DNA of 64,000 bases, taken from an uncultured Microbacterium sp. Its GTDB lineage: Bacteria > Actinomycetota > Actinomycetes > Actinomycetales > Microbacteriaceae. This document shows positions 18,751-28,394 of this stretch, in pieces. The notes beneath the pieces are model-generated. The model saw nothing but the letters and a program-made list of their open reading frames with translations, was not told the origin of the DNA and made no database searches. Each line of letters begins with the position of its first letter. Positions within the stretch are counted from its first letter, which is position 1. The position numbers were made by a program, and so were the translations under genes. The stretch spans positions 1-64,000 of the forward strand of contig NZ_CANLCY010000003.1 in the NCBI RefSeq assembly GCF_947489255.1, read 5' to 3'.

Positions 18751-20060
18751 GGGACGTTCACCTCCACGGTGGTCGGTCCGCCCTGGGGGCTGTCGATGCG
18801 GGCGGTGCCACCCGCGGCCGTCACGCGGTTGACGATGCCGTCGAGCCCGCCGCCGGGCACGACCCGCGCTCCGCCGAGTCCGTCGTCCTCGACGCGGGCC
18901 CACAACGAGCCGTCGTCGCGCACCCGTACGTCGACGCGGCACGCGGCGGCACGGGAGTGCTTGGCGGCGTTGGTGAGGGTCTCCGCAATCGCGAAGTAGA
19001 CCGCTTCCTCGGCGGCGCGTCCGCAGCGGCGGGGCAGCCGCACGTCGAGGGTCACGGGGATGTGCGAGCGCGACGCGAGCGCCGAGAGGGCGGCATCCAG
19101 GCCCCGATCCTCGAGCACCGAGGCGTGGATGCCGCGGGCGAGCTGCCGCAGTTCGGTGATGGCCGACTTGGTCGAGGCGTGCGCCTCGGCCACGAGCGCC
19201 TTGGCGGCCTCGGGGTCGTCGTCGATCTTGGTCTGCGCGAGACCCAGCGTCATGCCGATCGAGACCAGGCGCGGCTGAACGCCGTCGTGCAGATCGCGTT
19301 CGATGCGCGTGCGCTCGACCTCGGCCGCGCGCACCGCTCCCGCCCGGCGGGTATCGGAGGTGCGGGCCTGTTCGACGAGCTGCGCCTCACGCGAGGGGAC
19401 GAAGATCGCCCGCACGATGACGCCGTCGAGGATCGCGAGGCCGATGACGGCGGCGATCGCGACGAGGATCGCGACGGCACCCCCGAGCGGAACCGCGGCA
19501 CCCTGCAGCGGGATCAGGTCGAGGAACCGGGTGTTCGACCACCCGAAAATCGGACTGACGACCAGGGCGAGGCCCCACGCGAGTCCGGCGAGGGCGGTCA
19601 CCGTCACGAGCCCCATCACGGTCGCGATCGAGAACGACGCCACCGCCCGCCACTGCAGCGGATCGATGGCCTGAAGCCAGATCGAGTGCAGCACCCCGAC
19701 GAAGCCCGGCTTCGCACTCCGGCGCGGCCGCAGCGGCGCGAGTCCCAGGCCGTAGAGCCCGTCGACGCGCGCCCGCTCGAACCAGGCGACGGCGAAGAGC
19801 GCGTAGACGAAGACGACGAGCACGATCACGCCCACCAGCAGCGCGGCGAGCAGGCCGAAGCCCGAGCCCAGCAGGCTGAAGAGTCCCGTGAACACGGCCG
19901 GCCCGATCACACCCAACGCGGCCAGGTGGGCGACCGCCGCGGCGACGCGGCCCGGCGAGGCGACGCGCACCTTCTCCGGCACGCCGCCCGTCGGCGGGGC
20001 GGTGTCAACGGGCGCGCCGGGAACCGGCGGAGGAGGCGGGAGAACGGATGCCGTGGTCAT
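18738..20060 (-). CDS. Sensor histidine kinase (HisKA_3/NarX-LiaS type)
   Basis: A 440-residue membrane kinase. Residues about 40-225 contain four or five hydrophobic segments without a large extracellular loop (an intramembrane-sensing layout). The HisKA_3 dimerisation motif with the phospho-His is ERTRIERDLHDGVQPRLV, and the ATPase domain has NAAKHSRAA and the G-box EDDGLGGARVVPGGGLDG. The ATG at 20060 lies 7 nt after TAGCGT, consistent with a leaderless start; the in-frame GTG at 20069 is the alternative. Proline-rich N-terminus (VLPPPPPVPGAP). Confidence 0.94.
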   Translation of the reverse strand: MTTASVLPPPPPVPGAPVDTAPPTGGVPEKVRVASPGRVAAAVAHLAALGVIGPAVFTGLFSLLGSGFGLLAALLVGVIVLVVFVYALFAVAWFERARVDGLYGLGLAPLRPRRSAKPGFVGVLHSIWLQAIDPLQWRAVASFSIATVMGLVTVTALAGLAWGLALVVSPIFGWSNTRFLDLIPLQGAAVPLGGAVAILVAIAAVIGLAILDGVIVRAIFVPSREAQLVEQARTSDTRRAGAVRAAEVERTRIERDLHDGVQPRLVSIGMTLGLAQTKIDDDPEAAKALVAEAHASTKSAITELRQLARGIHASVLEDRGLDAALSALASRSHIPVTLDVRLPRRCGRAAEEAVYFAIAETLTNAAKHSRAAACRVDVRVRDDGSLWARVEDDGLGGARVVPGGGLDGIVNRVTAAGGTARIDSPQGGPTTVEVNVPCAS

Positions 20061-20067
20061 GCGGTCC

Positions 20068-20073
20068 ACGCTA
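20068..20073 (-). promoter_or_regulatory. -10 hexamer of leaderless sensor-kinase operon
   Basis: TAGCGT, a 7-nt spacer and the ATG at 20060 on the minus strand. Confidence 0.5.
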
Positions 20074-20142
20074 GGGCGCGGCCGGCGCGAGCACCGCCCG
20101 GTCAGCCCCCGCGCCGCTTCGGGATAACCCGAAAAGGCGCGG

Positions 20143-21333
20143 TCAGAGCTCGTCGCCCGAGATCCAGCCGGAGGCGATCAGCTCTTCGACGTCGTCGGCG
20201 CGCAAGATGCTCGGCGACACCTCGTCCGCGGCCTCGACGGGAACGTCGCGATCGTCGAGCACCGCCTCGACGGCGTCGGCGGTCGCGGACACGAGCGCCC
20301 GCGGATCGGCGAAGACAGCGGCGTCGAGGTCGCCGTCGCGCAGCGCTCGCACGGTCAGCGGGTCGGCGCCGGATCCGACGACGAGCGGGGCGCGGGCGGG
20401 CCCGGCGTCGGCACCGCCGTCGGTCGCGGCGGGCGAGGGGGTCGGCGAGGCGGTCTCGCCGTCGGCCTCGGGCGGGTCGGTCGTGAGCGCGGTCACGACG
20501 CCGCGCGTCACCGCGTCGCCGAGAGCGAGCACCGCCGTGGGCACCTCGTCCAGCGCACCCTCCCGGAGCGCTCGGACGCGCTTCTCGGCCGCGCCGGCCT
20601 GTCCCTCGGCGGTGTCGCCGTCGACGAGGGCGGCATCGCGCGTCGCCCCCGACACGATCTCGATGCGACCCGCCTCGATCGCCGACTGCAGAGCGGCCAT
20701 CGCGGCGTCGTACCGCGCGCTCTCCCAGGCGTCGGACTCCGAGGCGCTCAGCACGGCGACCCGCGCCGTACCCGGCTCCTCGGTCGGGACGAGGCCCGTC
20801 GCGTCGGACGTCGTCGGCGACGGGGTCGGGCTCGGCGACACCTCCTCGACGGTGGGCGCATCGGCGAGGTCGGCGAGCAGAGCCTGCGCCTGCGCGCGCC
20901 CGAGCGCGGTCGGGTCGAACGCGATCGCCCCGGCGACGCCGAGGCCCTCGAGCGACCGCCCGAACGCGATGACCGGTACCCCCGTCTCGTCGGCGGCGGC
21001 GACCGACGTCGACAGGTCACCGGATGCCAACGGCGCGACGATCACGGCATCCACGCTCTTCGTGAGCATGTTGCGCACCTGGGCGGCCTGGGTGCGCGCG
21101 TCGGAGGCGGCGAACTGCAGGTCGACGCGATACCCGCGCGCCGTGAGCTCGCGGCTCAGTGCGTCCGCTCCGCGGCTCCACACCGCGTCGGCCGTCGTCG
21201 GCAACGCCACCCCGATGACACCCGCGCCGTCGCTCGAGCCGGGGGCGGTCGCGCGCGCCGGGGCGCAGGCGGTGAGACCGACCGTCACGGCGAGGAGAAC
21301 GGCGGCCGCACGAAGGGCTCGGGAAGGTGTCAT
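20143..21333 (-). CDS. Sugar-ABC-type substrate-binding lipoprotein (orphan) with Ser/Pro/Thr inserts
   Basis: A 396-residue lipoprotein (lipobox LTAC, about residues 19-22) with the periplasmic-binding-protein type 1 fold: GVIGVALPTTADAVW, VRNMLTKSVDAVIVAPLASG and VPVIAFGRSLEGL resemble the ChvE/XylF group. It is interrupted by a Ser/Pro/Thr segment (SPSPTPSPTTSDATG) and another (TASPTPSPAATDGG), both absent from normal binding proteins, and it has no own permease. It follows the chvE-mmsA-mmsB operon after a hairpin. The ATG at 21333 has GGGGGAGG nine nt upstream, whereas the in-frame ATG at 21342 touches that site, so 21333 is chosen. It may be a sensor or an accessory binding protein. Confidence 0.85.
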   Translation of the reverse strand: MTPSRALRAAAVLLAVTVGLTACAPARATAPGSSDGAGVIGVALPTTADAVWSRGADALSRELTARGYRVDLQFAASDARTQAAQVRNMLTKSVDAVIVAPLASGDLSTSVAAADETGVPVIAFGRSLEGLGVAGAIAFDPTALGRAQAQALLADLADAPTVEEVSPSPTPSPTTSDATGLVPTEEPGTARVAVLSASESDAWESARYDAAMAALQSAIEAGRIEIVSGATRDAALVDGDTAEGQAGAAEKRVRALREGALDEVPTAVLALGDAVTRGVVTALTTDPPEADGETASPTPSPAATDGGADAGPARAPLVVGSGADPLTVRALRDGDLDAAVFADPRALVSATADAVEAVLDDRDVPVEAADEVSPSILRADDVEELIASGWISGDEL

Positions 21334-21360
21334 CCGATCCATCCTCCCCCACGGAACGCG

Positions 21361-21395
21361 GCAACGCCCCGCCGCACGAGGCGACGGGGCGTTGC
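21361..21395 (-). terminator. Hairpin terminator after mmsB
   Basis: Perfect 11-bp arms GCAACGCCCCG and CGGGGCGTTGC around a 13-nt loop, 15 nt beyond the mmsB stop. It probably separates the sugar importer transcript from the orphan binding-protein gene or reduces read-through. Confidence 0.75.
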
Positions 21396-21409
21396 GGACG
21401 GAGCGAGGC

Positions 21410-22681
21410 TCAACCGCGGGTGCGGTTCTTGTTCCACACGTCGAAGGCCACGGCCAGCAGCAGCACGAGACCCTTGATGAACTGCTGCACGTCGGTCGAG
21501 ATGCCCATGAGCGACATGCCGTTGTTGAGCACACCCATGACCAGACCACCGGCGATCGCGCCGACCACGCGACCGACACCACCCTGAACGGCGGCACCAC
21601 CGATGAAGGAGGCCGCGATGGCGTCCAGCTCGAAGAGGTTTCCGGCGCCGGGACCGGCGGAGTTCAGGCGGCCCGTGAAGACGATGCCGGCGAGGGCTGC
21701 GAGAACGCCCATGTTCACGAAGAGCAGGAAGTCGACGCGACGGGTGTTGATGCCCGAGAGCTTCGCGGCGGTACGGTTGCCGCCGATGGCGTAGATGTGG
21801 CGACCGAAGACGCTGCGGCTCATGACGGTCGAGTACCCGATGATGAGCAGCGCCAGCACGACGAGCACGATGGGCGTGCCACGCGATCCGGGCGCGACAC
21901 CCAGCAGGTAGGTCAGGTACGCGATGAGGGCGCCGCCGCCGATGACCTTCACCAGGAACGCCGCGGTCGGCTCGTTCTGCAGCTCCAGGGCCGCGCGCTT
22001 GGCGCGCTGACGCACCTGCGACGCGACGAAGAGCACGAGGGTGAGCACGCCGAGGGCGACCGTGATCCACTCCGCCGGCGAGCTGGACGCCGGGAAGAGG
22101 TCGGGGAACAGGTACCCGCCGCCGAGCTGGCGGTACTCGGTCGGGAAGGGCGTGATCTGCGTGTTGCCGAGGGTCATCTGCGTGAGGCCTCGGAACAGGA
22201 GCATGCCCGCCAGGGTCACGATGAACGCCGGGATGCCGATGTACGCCACCCAGAAGCCCTGCCACATGCCGACCACCGCGCCGAGCACGAGCGAGAGCAG
22301 GATGCCGAGCCACCAGGGCAGGCCCCACTGCACGATCAGCACGCCGGAGACGGCGCCGACGAAGGCCGCGACCGATCCCACCGAGAGGTCGATGTGGCCG
22401 GCGATGATGATCATCACCATGCCGATCGCGAGGATCAGGATGTAGCTGTTCTGGACGATGATGTTCGACACGTTGCCCGCGGTGAGCAGGCGCCCGCCGG
22501 TGAGGGCCTGGAACAGCAGCACGATGACGATCAGCGCGATGAAGATGCCGATCTCGCGCAGGCGCGACGTGAAGAACTGCACGATGCCGCCGGCACCACT
22601 GCCACTACCGGCGCCACCGCCGACGGGGCCCTTCGGCGTTGCGGGACCCTGCGGGGTCACGGTGTTGTCAAGCGCTGACAT
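21410..22681 (-). CDS. mmsB: Multiple sugar ABC transporter permease
   Basis: A 423-residue permease of the XylH/MmsB/GguB type, with a Gly/Ser-rich cytoplasmic N-terminus ([12 protein letters not shown]) and about ten hydrophobic segments. Family motifs are [37 protein letters not shown] and [16 protein letters not shown]. It forms the membrane channel for aldose import with MmsA and ChvE. It overlaps the end of mmsA by 14 nt. Length is as expected for this long permease class. Confidence 0.95.
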   Translation of the reverse strand: MSALDNTVTPQGPATPKGPVGGGAGSGSGAGGIVQFFTSRLREIGIFIALIVIVLLFQALTGGRLLTAGNVSNIIVQNSYILILAIGMVMIIIAGHIDLSVGSVAAFVGAVSGVLIVQWGLPWWLGILLSLVLGAVVGMWQGFWVAYIGIPAFIVTLAGMLLFRGLTQMTLGNTQITPFPTEYRQLGGGYLFPDLFPASSSPAEWITVALGVLTLVLFVASQVRQRAKRAALELQNEPTAAFLVKVIGGGALIAYLTYLLGVAPGSRGTPIVLVVLALLIIGYSTVMSRSVFGRHIYAIGGNRTAAKLSGINTRRVDFLLFVNMGVLAALAGIVFTGRLNSAGPGAGNLFELDAIAASFIGGAAVQGGVGRVVGAIAGGLVMGVLNNGMSLMGISTDVQQFIKGLVLLLAVAFDVWNKNRTRG

Positions 22682-24212
22682 GGTCGGCTTCCTTTTCCTT
22701 CGTCATGAGCACCATGAGGGCCTCCGGGGTGGCCTCTTCGATGGGCAGCTGGCCGGTGATGTGGCCTTCGCTGAGGGTGTAGATGCGGTCGCAGATGCCG
22801 AGGAGCTCGGGCAGCTCCGAGGAGATGACGAGCACCCCCTTCCCCTGCGCCGCGAGGGAGTTGATGATCGTGTAGATCTCGTACTTGGCACCGACGTCGA
22901 TGCCGCGGGTGGGCTCGTCGAGGATGAGCACCTCGGGGTCGGAGAACAGCCACTGCGACAGCACGACCTTCTGCTGGTTGCCGCCCGAGAGCTTGCCCAC
23001 GACCACATCGACGCTGGGCGCCTTGATGTTCATCGACTTGCGGTAGCGATTGGCGACCAGGTACTCCTCGTCGCCGTCGACCCAGCCGCCCTTGACGAGC
23101 TTGCGCATCCCGGCCAGCGAGATGTTGCGCTTGATCGTGTCGATGAGGTTGAGACCGGCACCCTTGCGGTCCTCGGTCACGTACGCCAGGCCGCTGCGGA
23201 TCGCCGCGGGGACGGTCGAGGTGTCGGCCTTCTGCCCGCGGATGTAGACGTTGCCGGAGATCCGCGAGCCGAAGCTCTTGCCGAAGACGCTCATCGCCAG
23301 CTCCGTGCGTCCGGCGCCCATGAGGCCCGCGATGCCGACGACCTCGCCGGCGCGCACGTTCAGGTTGGCCTGATGGATGACGGTGCGGGTGGCATCCGTG
23401 GGGTGGCTGACGTTCCAGTCCTCGATGCGCAGGACCTCTTCGCCGATCTCCACATCGCGGTCGGGGTAGCGGTTCTCGAGCTCACGGCCGACCATGCCGC
23501 GGATGATGCGGTCTTCGCTCGTGCCGCCGGTCGCGACGTCGAGCGTCTCGATGGTGCGACCGTCACGGATGATCGTGACCTCGTCCGCGATCGCGCGGAT
23601 CTCGTTGAGCTTGTGGCTGATGATGATGCAGGTGATGCCCTGGCCGCGGAGGTGGCGGATCAGATCGAGCAGGTGCTCGGAATCGTCGTCGTTGAGAGCC
23701 GCGGTCGGCTCGTCGAGGATGAGGAGCTTGACGTCCTTCGACAGCGCCTTGGCGATCTCGACGAGCTGCTGCTTGCCGACGCCGATCTCGTTCACCGGCA
23801 CGTCGGGGCTGTCGCCGAGTCCCACGCGCGCGAGCAGCTTCGAGGCCTCGCGGTTCGTGGCATCCCAGTCGATGAGACCGCGGTGGGTGATCTCGTTGCC
23901 GAGGAAGATGTTCTCGGCGATCGAGAGGTAAGGGCTCAGGGCGAGCTCCTGGTGGATGATGACGATGCCGGCCGCTTCGCTGTCGCGGATGTCCTTGAAC
24001 TCGACGGTCTGGCCGTCGAAGACGATCTCACCGCGGTAGTCGCCCGCGGGATACACACCGCTGAGCACCTTCATGAGGGTCGACTTGCCGGCGCCGTTCT
24101 CGCCGCAGATGGCGTGAACCGTCCCGCGCTCGACGGTCAGCGACACGTCGGCGAGCGCGATGACGCCGGGGAACTCCTTGGTGATCGAGCGCATCTCGAG
24201 GATGGTGCTCAC
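22668..24212 (-). CDS. mmsA: Multiple sugar ABC transporter ATP-binding protein (tandem ATPase)
   Basis: A 514-residue fused double ATPase of the XylG/MmsA/GguA type. N-terminal half: Walker [10 protein letters not shown] (37-45), [20 protein letters not shown]-terminal half: degenerate Walker [11 protein letters not shown], signature [15 protein letters not shown] and [13 protein letters not shown]. Asymmetric halves are usual in this family. The GTG start at 24212 has AAGGAGG five nt upstream. It is about 90 nt after chvE. Confidence 0.96.
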   Translation of the reverse strand: MSTILEMRSITKEFPGVIALADVSLTVERGTVHAICGENGAGKSTLMKVLSGVYPAGDYRGEIVFDGQTVEFKDIRDSEAAGIVIIHQELALSPYLSIAENIFLGNEITHRGLIDWDATNREASKLLARVGLGDSPDVPVNEIGVGKQQLVEIAKALSKDVKLLILDEPTAALNDDDSEHLLDLIRHLRGQGITCIIISHKLNEIRAIADEVTIIRDGRTIETLDVATGGTSEDRIIRGMVGRELENRYPDRDVEIGEEVLRIEDWNVSHPTDATRTVIHQANLNVRAGEVVGIAGLMGAGRTELAMSVFGKSFGSRISGNVYIRGQKADTSTVPAAIRSGLAYVTEDRKGAGLNLIDTIKRNISLAGMRKLVKGGWVDGDEEYLVANRYRKSMNIKAPSVDVVVGKLSGGNQQKVVLSQWLFSDPEVLILDEPTRGIDVGAKYEIYTIINSLAAQGKGVLVISSELPELLGICDRIYTLSEGHITGQLPIEEATPEALMVLMTKEKEADHVSA

Positions 24213-24302
24213 GAGGTCCTCCTTGCAGAACCGGCTCGTGGCCGGTCGGAATGGTGGGGCGGGCGCCGGAGGCGGGTGGGAGACCGGGGGCCTCCCGGGC
24301 GA

Positions 24303-25421
24303 TCAGCCCAGGTCGGACTCGGAGTAGTAGCCGCTGTCGACCAGGATCTCCTTGTAGTTGTCCTTCGTCACGATCGTCGACTCGAGCAGGTACGACGGGA
24401 CGACCTTCTCGCCGTTGTCGTAGGTCTCGGTGTCGTTGACCTCGGGCTCGGTGCCCTTGCGGATGTCGTCGACCATGGTCACGGCCTGCTTGGCGAGCTC
24501 GCGCGTGTCCTTGAAGATCGTCGAGTACTGCTCACCCGCGATGATCGACTTGATCGAGCCGACCTCGGCGTCCTGACCGGTGATGACGGGCAGGTCGGTG
24601 GCCGAGTAGCCACCCGAGGTGAGGGCCGAGATGATGCCGATCGACAGGCCGTCGTAGGGCGAGAGCACACCGTTGAGCTTGGTGCCGCCGATGACGGTGA
24701 GGATGTTCTCCATGCGCTTCTGCGCCGTCTCGGGCAGCCAGCGGAGGATGGCCGCCTGGCCGAACTCGGTCTGGCCGGAGGGGACGACCAGCGTGCCCTT
24801 GTCCATGTACGGCTGCAGGGTGTCCATCGCACCCTTCCAGAAGAACGTCGCGTTGTTGTCGTCGGGGCTACCGGCGAACAGCTCGACGTTGAAGGGGCCG
24901 GCAGCGCCGGTCTCCTTGCCCGAGGCGTCGAGGACGCCCAGGCCGGTGAGGAGCGAGGTGGCCTGCTGCACGCCGACCTTGTAGTTGTCGAACGTCGTGT
25001 AGTAGTCGACGTTCTCGGTGCCGTTGATGAGGCGGTCGTACGCGATGACGGGGATGTTCGCGTCCTTGGCCTGCTGCAGCACGTCGGTGAGCGTGGTGCC
25101 GTCGATCGAGGCGATGATCAGGGCCTTGGCGCCCGTGGTGATCATGTTCTCGATCTGCGAGACCTGGGTGGGGATGTCGTCGTTCGCGTACTGCAGATCG
25201 ACCTGGTAGCCGAGCTCCTCGAGCTGCGACTTGACGTTGTTGCCGTCGGCGATCCACCGCTCGGACTGCTGCGTGGGCATGGCGACGCCGATGGTGCCGC
25301 CGGCCTCCTGCGAGTCTCCGCTGCCGGCGCCGGTGCGGTCTCCCGCGCAACCGGCGAGGCCGATGCCGAGCGCGAGGACGCCCGCTCCCGCGACCGCCTT
25401 GAGCATGCTGTGCTTCTTCAC
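24303..25421 (-). CDS. chvE: Multiple sugar-binding lipoprotein (ChvE-like)
   Basis: A 372-residue binding lipoprotein with lipobox LAGC at about residues 22-25. The mature sequence has [46 protein letters not shown] and [15 protein letters not shown], all characteristic of ChvE/XylF-like aldose-binding proteins. The GTG at 25421 has GGAGGG eight nt upstream; an upstream in-frame ATG lacks a ribosome site. Transcription probably starts near 25641 from a TTGACA/TAGCAT promoter, leaving a leader of about 220 nt. The likely regulator is the adjacent LacI-type protein. Confidence 0.95.
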   Translation of the reverse strand: MKKHSMLKAVAGAGVLALGIGLAGCAGDRTGAGSGDSQEAGGTIGVAMPTQQSERWIADGNNVKSQLEELGYQVDLQYANDDIPTQVSQIENMITTGAKALIIASIDGTTLTDVLQQAKDANIPVIAYDRLINGTENVDYYTTFDNYKVGVQQATSLLTGLGVLDASGKETGAAGPFNVELFAGSPDDNNATFFWKGAMDTLQPYMDKGTLVVPSGQTEFGQAAILRWLPETAQKRMENILTVIGGTKLNGVLSPYDGLSIGIISALTSGGYSATDLPVITGQDAEVGSIKSIIAGEQYSTIFKDTRELAKQAVTMVDDIRKGTEPEVNDTETYDNGEKVVPSYLLESTIVTKDNYKEILVDSGYYSESDLG

Positions 25422-25610
25422 TCTGGTTCCCTCCGTTGGGTATGTGGCGCGGTCTCTCCCCATGGAGCCCACCGCTTCAGCGAGCGACGCACCGGCCGGG
25501 CGCAGAGACCGGCGGGGCGAAACGAAGCCGTTCGGCGAGGCGGCTCTCCCGCGTCGTTCGAGACTTCTTCGTCTCGACGGATCCGCTCCGCAGCGAGTCC
25601 CGTCGGCCTG

Positions 25611-25636
25611 TGCGACCGGTCATGTGACCGTTCACA
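25611..25636. promoter_or_regulatory. LacI-type operators downstream of the chvE promoter
   Basis: TGTGACCGTTCACA (25623-25636) is a near-perfect palindrome, and TGCGACCGGTCA (25611-25622) is a second half-conserved copy immediately next to it. Both match the palindrome before the lacI-type gene at 26781-26794, so the same repressor probably binds all of them. Confidence 0.65.
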
Positions 25637-25647
25637 TTGTGTGTGTG

Positions 25648-25678
25648 ATGCTACCCCTCCGCTGGCGGAAGCTGTCAA
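25648..25678 (-). promoter_or_regulatory. Promoter of chvE-mmsA-mmsB
   Basis: On the minus strand TTGACA (25673-25678) and TAGCAT (25648-25653) are separated by 19 bp. The predicted start near 25641 lies just before the LacI-type operators at 25611-25636, a roadblock-type arrangement. The following leader to 25422 holds no recognisable reading frame. Confidence 0.65.
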
Positions 25679-25723
25679 GTCCCGACGCGATCACCGACCA
25701 GCCGTTGCCGAAACGTGACGTAG

Positions 25724-26749
25724 TCAGCGCGAGGGCGGGGCGGTGGACGAGCGCACGATGAGGCGCAGCTGAGCCGGCTCCGACGTCGCCTCGTCGCCCG
25801 TCGACTCGCCCAGGGCGGCGAGGAGGTCGGTCATCGCTCGGGTCCCGATGCCGACGAAGTCCTGGCGGACGGTCGTCAACGGGGGCCAGAGGTGCGCGGA
25901 TTCGGGAACGTCGTCGAAGCCCACCACCGAGATGTCCTCGGGGACGGAGCGGCCTATGGCCCGAACGGCATGCATGAACCCGAGCGCCATATGGTCGTTG
26001 CCCGCGAAGACCGCGGTGGCATCCTCGGTGCGCAGCAGTTCGAGACCGGCCTCGAAACCGAACTGCGCGGTCCAGTCGCCCAGCACCGGCGGACGGGGCG
26101 AAAGGTCGTTGGCATCCATCTCGGCGAGATAGCCCCGCATGCGGTGATCGGCCTCGACCCAGTCGCGGGGGCCGGCGATGTGCAGGATGCGGGTGTGCCC
26201 CAGCTCGATGAGGTGGCGGACGGCCGCACGGGCCCCCGCGGTCTGGTCATTGTGCGAGGTCGCGGTCCCGGTGGAGGCGACGATCTGCACGGGCACGGGG
26301 AGCTTCAGCTCGTCGAGGATCGGGACCACCCGCGTCTGCGGCGCGACGGCGATCAACCCCTCGATCGACTGCTGCATGAGGTGGTCGATCGAGGATCGCA
26401 CGTCGTCGGGGGCGCTCGTGGCGAGATTGGTGATCGTCAGCCGGTACCCGGCAGCGCGCGCGGCCGACTCGATCGCCTGCACCATCGAGGCGACGCCGTG
26501 CGTGGGGGTGCGGGGGCCCAGCACGCCGATGAGCTTCGACCGGCTGGTCGCGAGGGCGCGCGCCGCCTGATTCGGCACGAACTTCAACTCCGCGATGGCG
26601 GAGCGCACCTTCGCGGCGGTCTCGGGGCGCAGCGCCGAGCTGTTGTTGATGACCCGCGAGACGGTCTGGTACGACACCCCCGCGAGCCGCGCGACGTCGC
26701 GGATGCTCGGGGCGCGCCCCGTGGTCTCCGGGATGTCGGTGTCGCTCAT
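25724..26749 (-). CDS. LacI-family transcriptional repressor of the sugar importer
   Basis: A 341-residue LacI-type regulator. The helix-turn-helix is SIRDVARLAGVSYQTVSRV (about 15-33) with hinge NQAARALATSRS, followed by a type 1 periplasmic-binding domain (VFAGNDHMALGFMHA, ISVVGFDDVPES). It is on the same strand as and upstream of chvE. Matching operators lie before chvE and before itself, suggesting sugar-relieved repression and autoregulation. The ATG at 26749 has GAGG eight nt upstream; an in-frame ATG at 26761 would add four residues. The effector sugar is not identifiable from sequence. Confidence 0.94.
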   Translation of the reverse strand: MSDTDIPETTGRAPSIRDVARLAGVSYQTVSRVINNSSALRPETAAKVRSAIAELKFVPNQAARALATSRSKLIGVLGPRTPTHGVASMVQAIESAARAAGYRLTITNLATSAPDDVRSSIDHLMQQSIEGLIAVAPQTRVVPILDELKLPVPVQIVASTGTATSHNDQTAGARAAVRHLIELGHTRILHIAGPRDWVEADHRMRGYLAEMDANDLSPRPPVLGDWTAQFGFEAGLELLRTEDATAVFAGNDHMALGFMHAVRAIGRSVPEDISVVGFDDVPESAHLWPPLTTVRQDFVGIGTRAMTDLLAALGESTGDEATSEPAQLRLIVRSSTAPPSR

Positions 26750-26780
26750 CAGCCGCCTCATTGCGGGTCGCGCGCGGTTG

Positions 26781-26794
26781 CGTGACCGGTCACA
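26781..26794. promoter_or_regulatory. Autoregulatory LacI-type operator
   Basis: CGTGACCGGTCACA contains a perfect 12-bp palindrome GTGACCGGTCAC. It lies 32-45 nt upstream of the repressor start, overlapping the probable promoter. Confidence 0.65.
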
Positions 26795-26878
26795 CGAGGA
26801 TAACCGACGCGGCGGCGATCGCCCTCCCATCGTGTCCCGCCGTGGGTGCGGCCGTCCTGACGACCCGTCCGACGCCGC

Positions 26879-28201
26879 TCAGGAACGCAGCAGGGCGCCG
26901 TAGAACCGGATGCCGCGCAGCCACACGTCCACGCGGATGCGCTCGTCGGGGGCGTGCAGGGCGTCGCGCTCGGAGCGCGTGAGGTGGAACGGGGCGAAGC
27001 GGTACACGGCATCCGTCAGCCCGGTGTAGAAACGGCTGTCGCTCGCCCCCAACTGCAGGTACGGCAGGGGCACGACGTCGTCGCCGAGCGTGTCGGCGAC
27101 GGCCCGCGACAGTCGCCGCCACGACGCCCCGCGCCACGGCGACACCGGAGAGGGATCGTCGCCGTGACGCAGCTCGATGTCGACGAGGGGGTCGCGCACC
27201 GCTCGGCGCAGATGGATCGCCGCGTCGGCGAGGGTGTCACCGGTGAGCAGTCGCACGTTGACGCTCGCCCGCGCGGTGGTGGCGAGTACGTTGTCACCCG
27301 GCGAGCCCTCCAGCCGCGTGACCACGGCGGTCGTGCGCACGAGGGCGTTGGTCTCGGGGCCGAGGGCCGACAGCACGGCGGTGAGCAGGGGCGCCGAGAG
27401 CCGCGGGCGGCGGAACGCCGAGGCCAGCGGCTCGGCGACGTGGGCGGCGGCGGTCGCGAGCATCGCGTGCACGGGAGGAGCGAGACGACGCGGGAACGGG
27501 CGGCGCCGAAGGCGGTCGACGGCGCGCGCGAGCCGCGCGGTGGCCGGCATCGGCGGAGGCGTCGATGCGTGCCCGCCCGCCTCGCGCGTGACGAGGTCGA
27601 AGGTGGCGACCCCGCGCTCGGCGACCCCGATCATCGCCGTCGGCGCCGCGACCCCGGGAACCGCGCCGTCGACGACCGCCCCGCCCTCGTCGAGCACCAG
27701 GGCCGGGCGCACTCCCCGCTCCGCGAGGATCCGCGCCATCGCGCGGGCCCCGGTCCCCCGTGTCTCCTCGTCGTGACCGAAGGCGAGCCAGACGTCGGTG
27801 CGCGGCACGACGCCCTCGGCGAGCGCCTCTTCGACCGCCTCGAAGACGGCGACGAGCGCTCCCTTGTCGTCGATTGCCCCGCGGGCGTGGATCGTGGCAT
27901 CCGCCCCCTCCCCCTCGACGTCGGCGGCGAAGGGGTCGTGACGCCAGGACTGCCCGTCGACGGGGACGACGTCCTGGTGGGCGAGGAGCAGCAGCGGCGC
28001 CTCGGTCGAGGCGCCCCGCCAGCGGTAGAGCAGCGAGTGGCCGGCGACGACCTCGCGCTCGAGATGCGCGTGCGTGAGGGGGTAGAGACGCTCGAGCGTG
28101 GCGCGGAAGAGCCCGAACGCGTCGTCGTCCACCTCGGCCGGATCGGCTCGGGAGACGGTGGGGACGGACAGCAGCTCGCGGAAGCGCTCGACGGGCGTCA
28201 T
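26879..28201 (-). CDS. M20-family metallopeptidase (carboxypeptidase/PM20D1-like)
   Basis: A 440-residue zinc peptidase. Metal-site motifs are LLLLAHQDVVPVDG (His and catalytic Asp), GAIDDKGALVA (bridging Asp), GHDEETRGTGARAMA (catalytic Glu pair) and a C-terminal His in FAPFHLTRSER. The dimerisation domain is at about 200-330. M20 enzymes hydrolyse peptides or N-acyl amino acids; PM20D1-like members act on N-acyl amino acids. No export signal is seen. The ATG at 28201 lies 6 nt after TAGGCT. It is adjacent to but probably not co-transcribed with lacI. Confidence 0.92.
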   Translation of the reverse strand: MTPVERFRELLSVPTVSRADPAEVDDDAFGLFRATLERLYPLTHAHLEREVVAGHSLLYRWRGASTEAPLLLLAHQDVVPVDGQSWRHDPFAADVEGEGADATIHARGAIDDKGALVAVFEAVEEALAEGVVPRTDVWLAFGHDEETRGTGARAMARILAERGVRPALVLDEGGAVVDGAVPGVAAPTAMIGVAERGVATFDLVTREAGGHASTPPPMPATARLARAVDRLRRRPFPRRLAPPVHAMLATAAAHVAEPLASAFRRPRLSAPLLTAVLSALGPETNALVRTTAVVTRLEGSPGDNVLATTARASVNVRLLTGDTLADAAIHLRRAVRDPLVDIELRHGDDPSPVSPWRGASWRRLSRAVADTLGDDVVPLPYLQLGASDSRFYTGLTDAVYRFAPFHLTRSERDALHAPDERIRVDVWLRGIRFYGALLRS

Positions 28202-28207
28202 GCGACG

Positions 28208-28213
28208 AGCCTA
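28208..28213 (-). promoter_or_regulatory. -10 hexamer of leaderless M20 peptidase gene
   Basis: TAGGCT, six nt (CGTCGC), then the ATG at 28201. Confidence 0.55.
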
Positions 28214-28381
28214 GAGCGGCCGCGGGGGCGACCCCGCGCGCGCTCGGCGGGGCGTCCGGTCTCCGTCGATTCCTCATCCGCGCGTCCCGCCCGCGCCCCG
28301 GCCGCCGGCAGTCCTCCCCCGCAGCGGTCGACGCGGAGTGCGCGGAACGTCCCGCCCGCGCCCGGGCGGCTCGCGCACGGA

Positions 28382-28387
28382 TACGGT
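28382..28387 (+). promoter_or_regulatory. -10 hexamer of leaderless Gfo/Idh/MocA gene
   Basis: TACGGT, a 7-nt spacer, then the ATG at 28395. Confidence 0.5.
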
Positions 28388-28394
28388 GGAGCGC

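Noticed and set aside
18957..20486. A 509-codon open frame on the plus strand antisense to the sensor kinase
   Set aside because: Composition is dominated by Arg, Gly, Glu and Asp with no domain; the kinase on the opposite strand has complete motifs.
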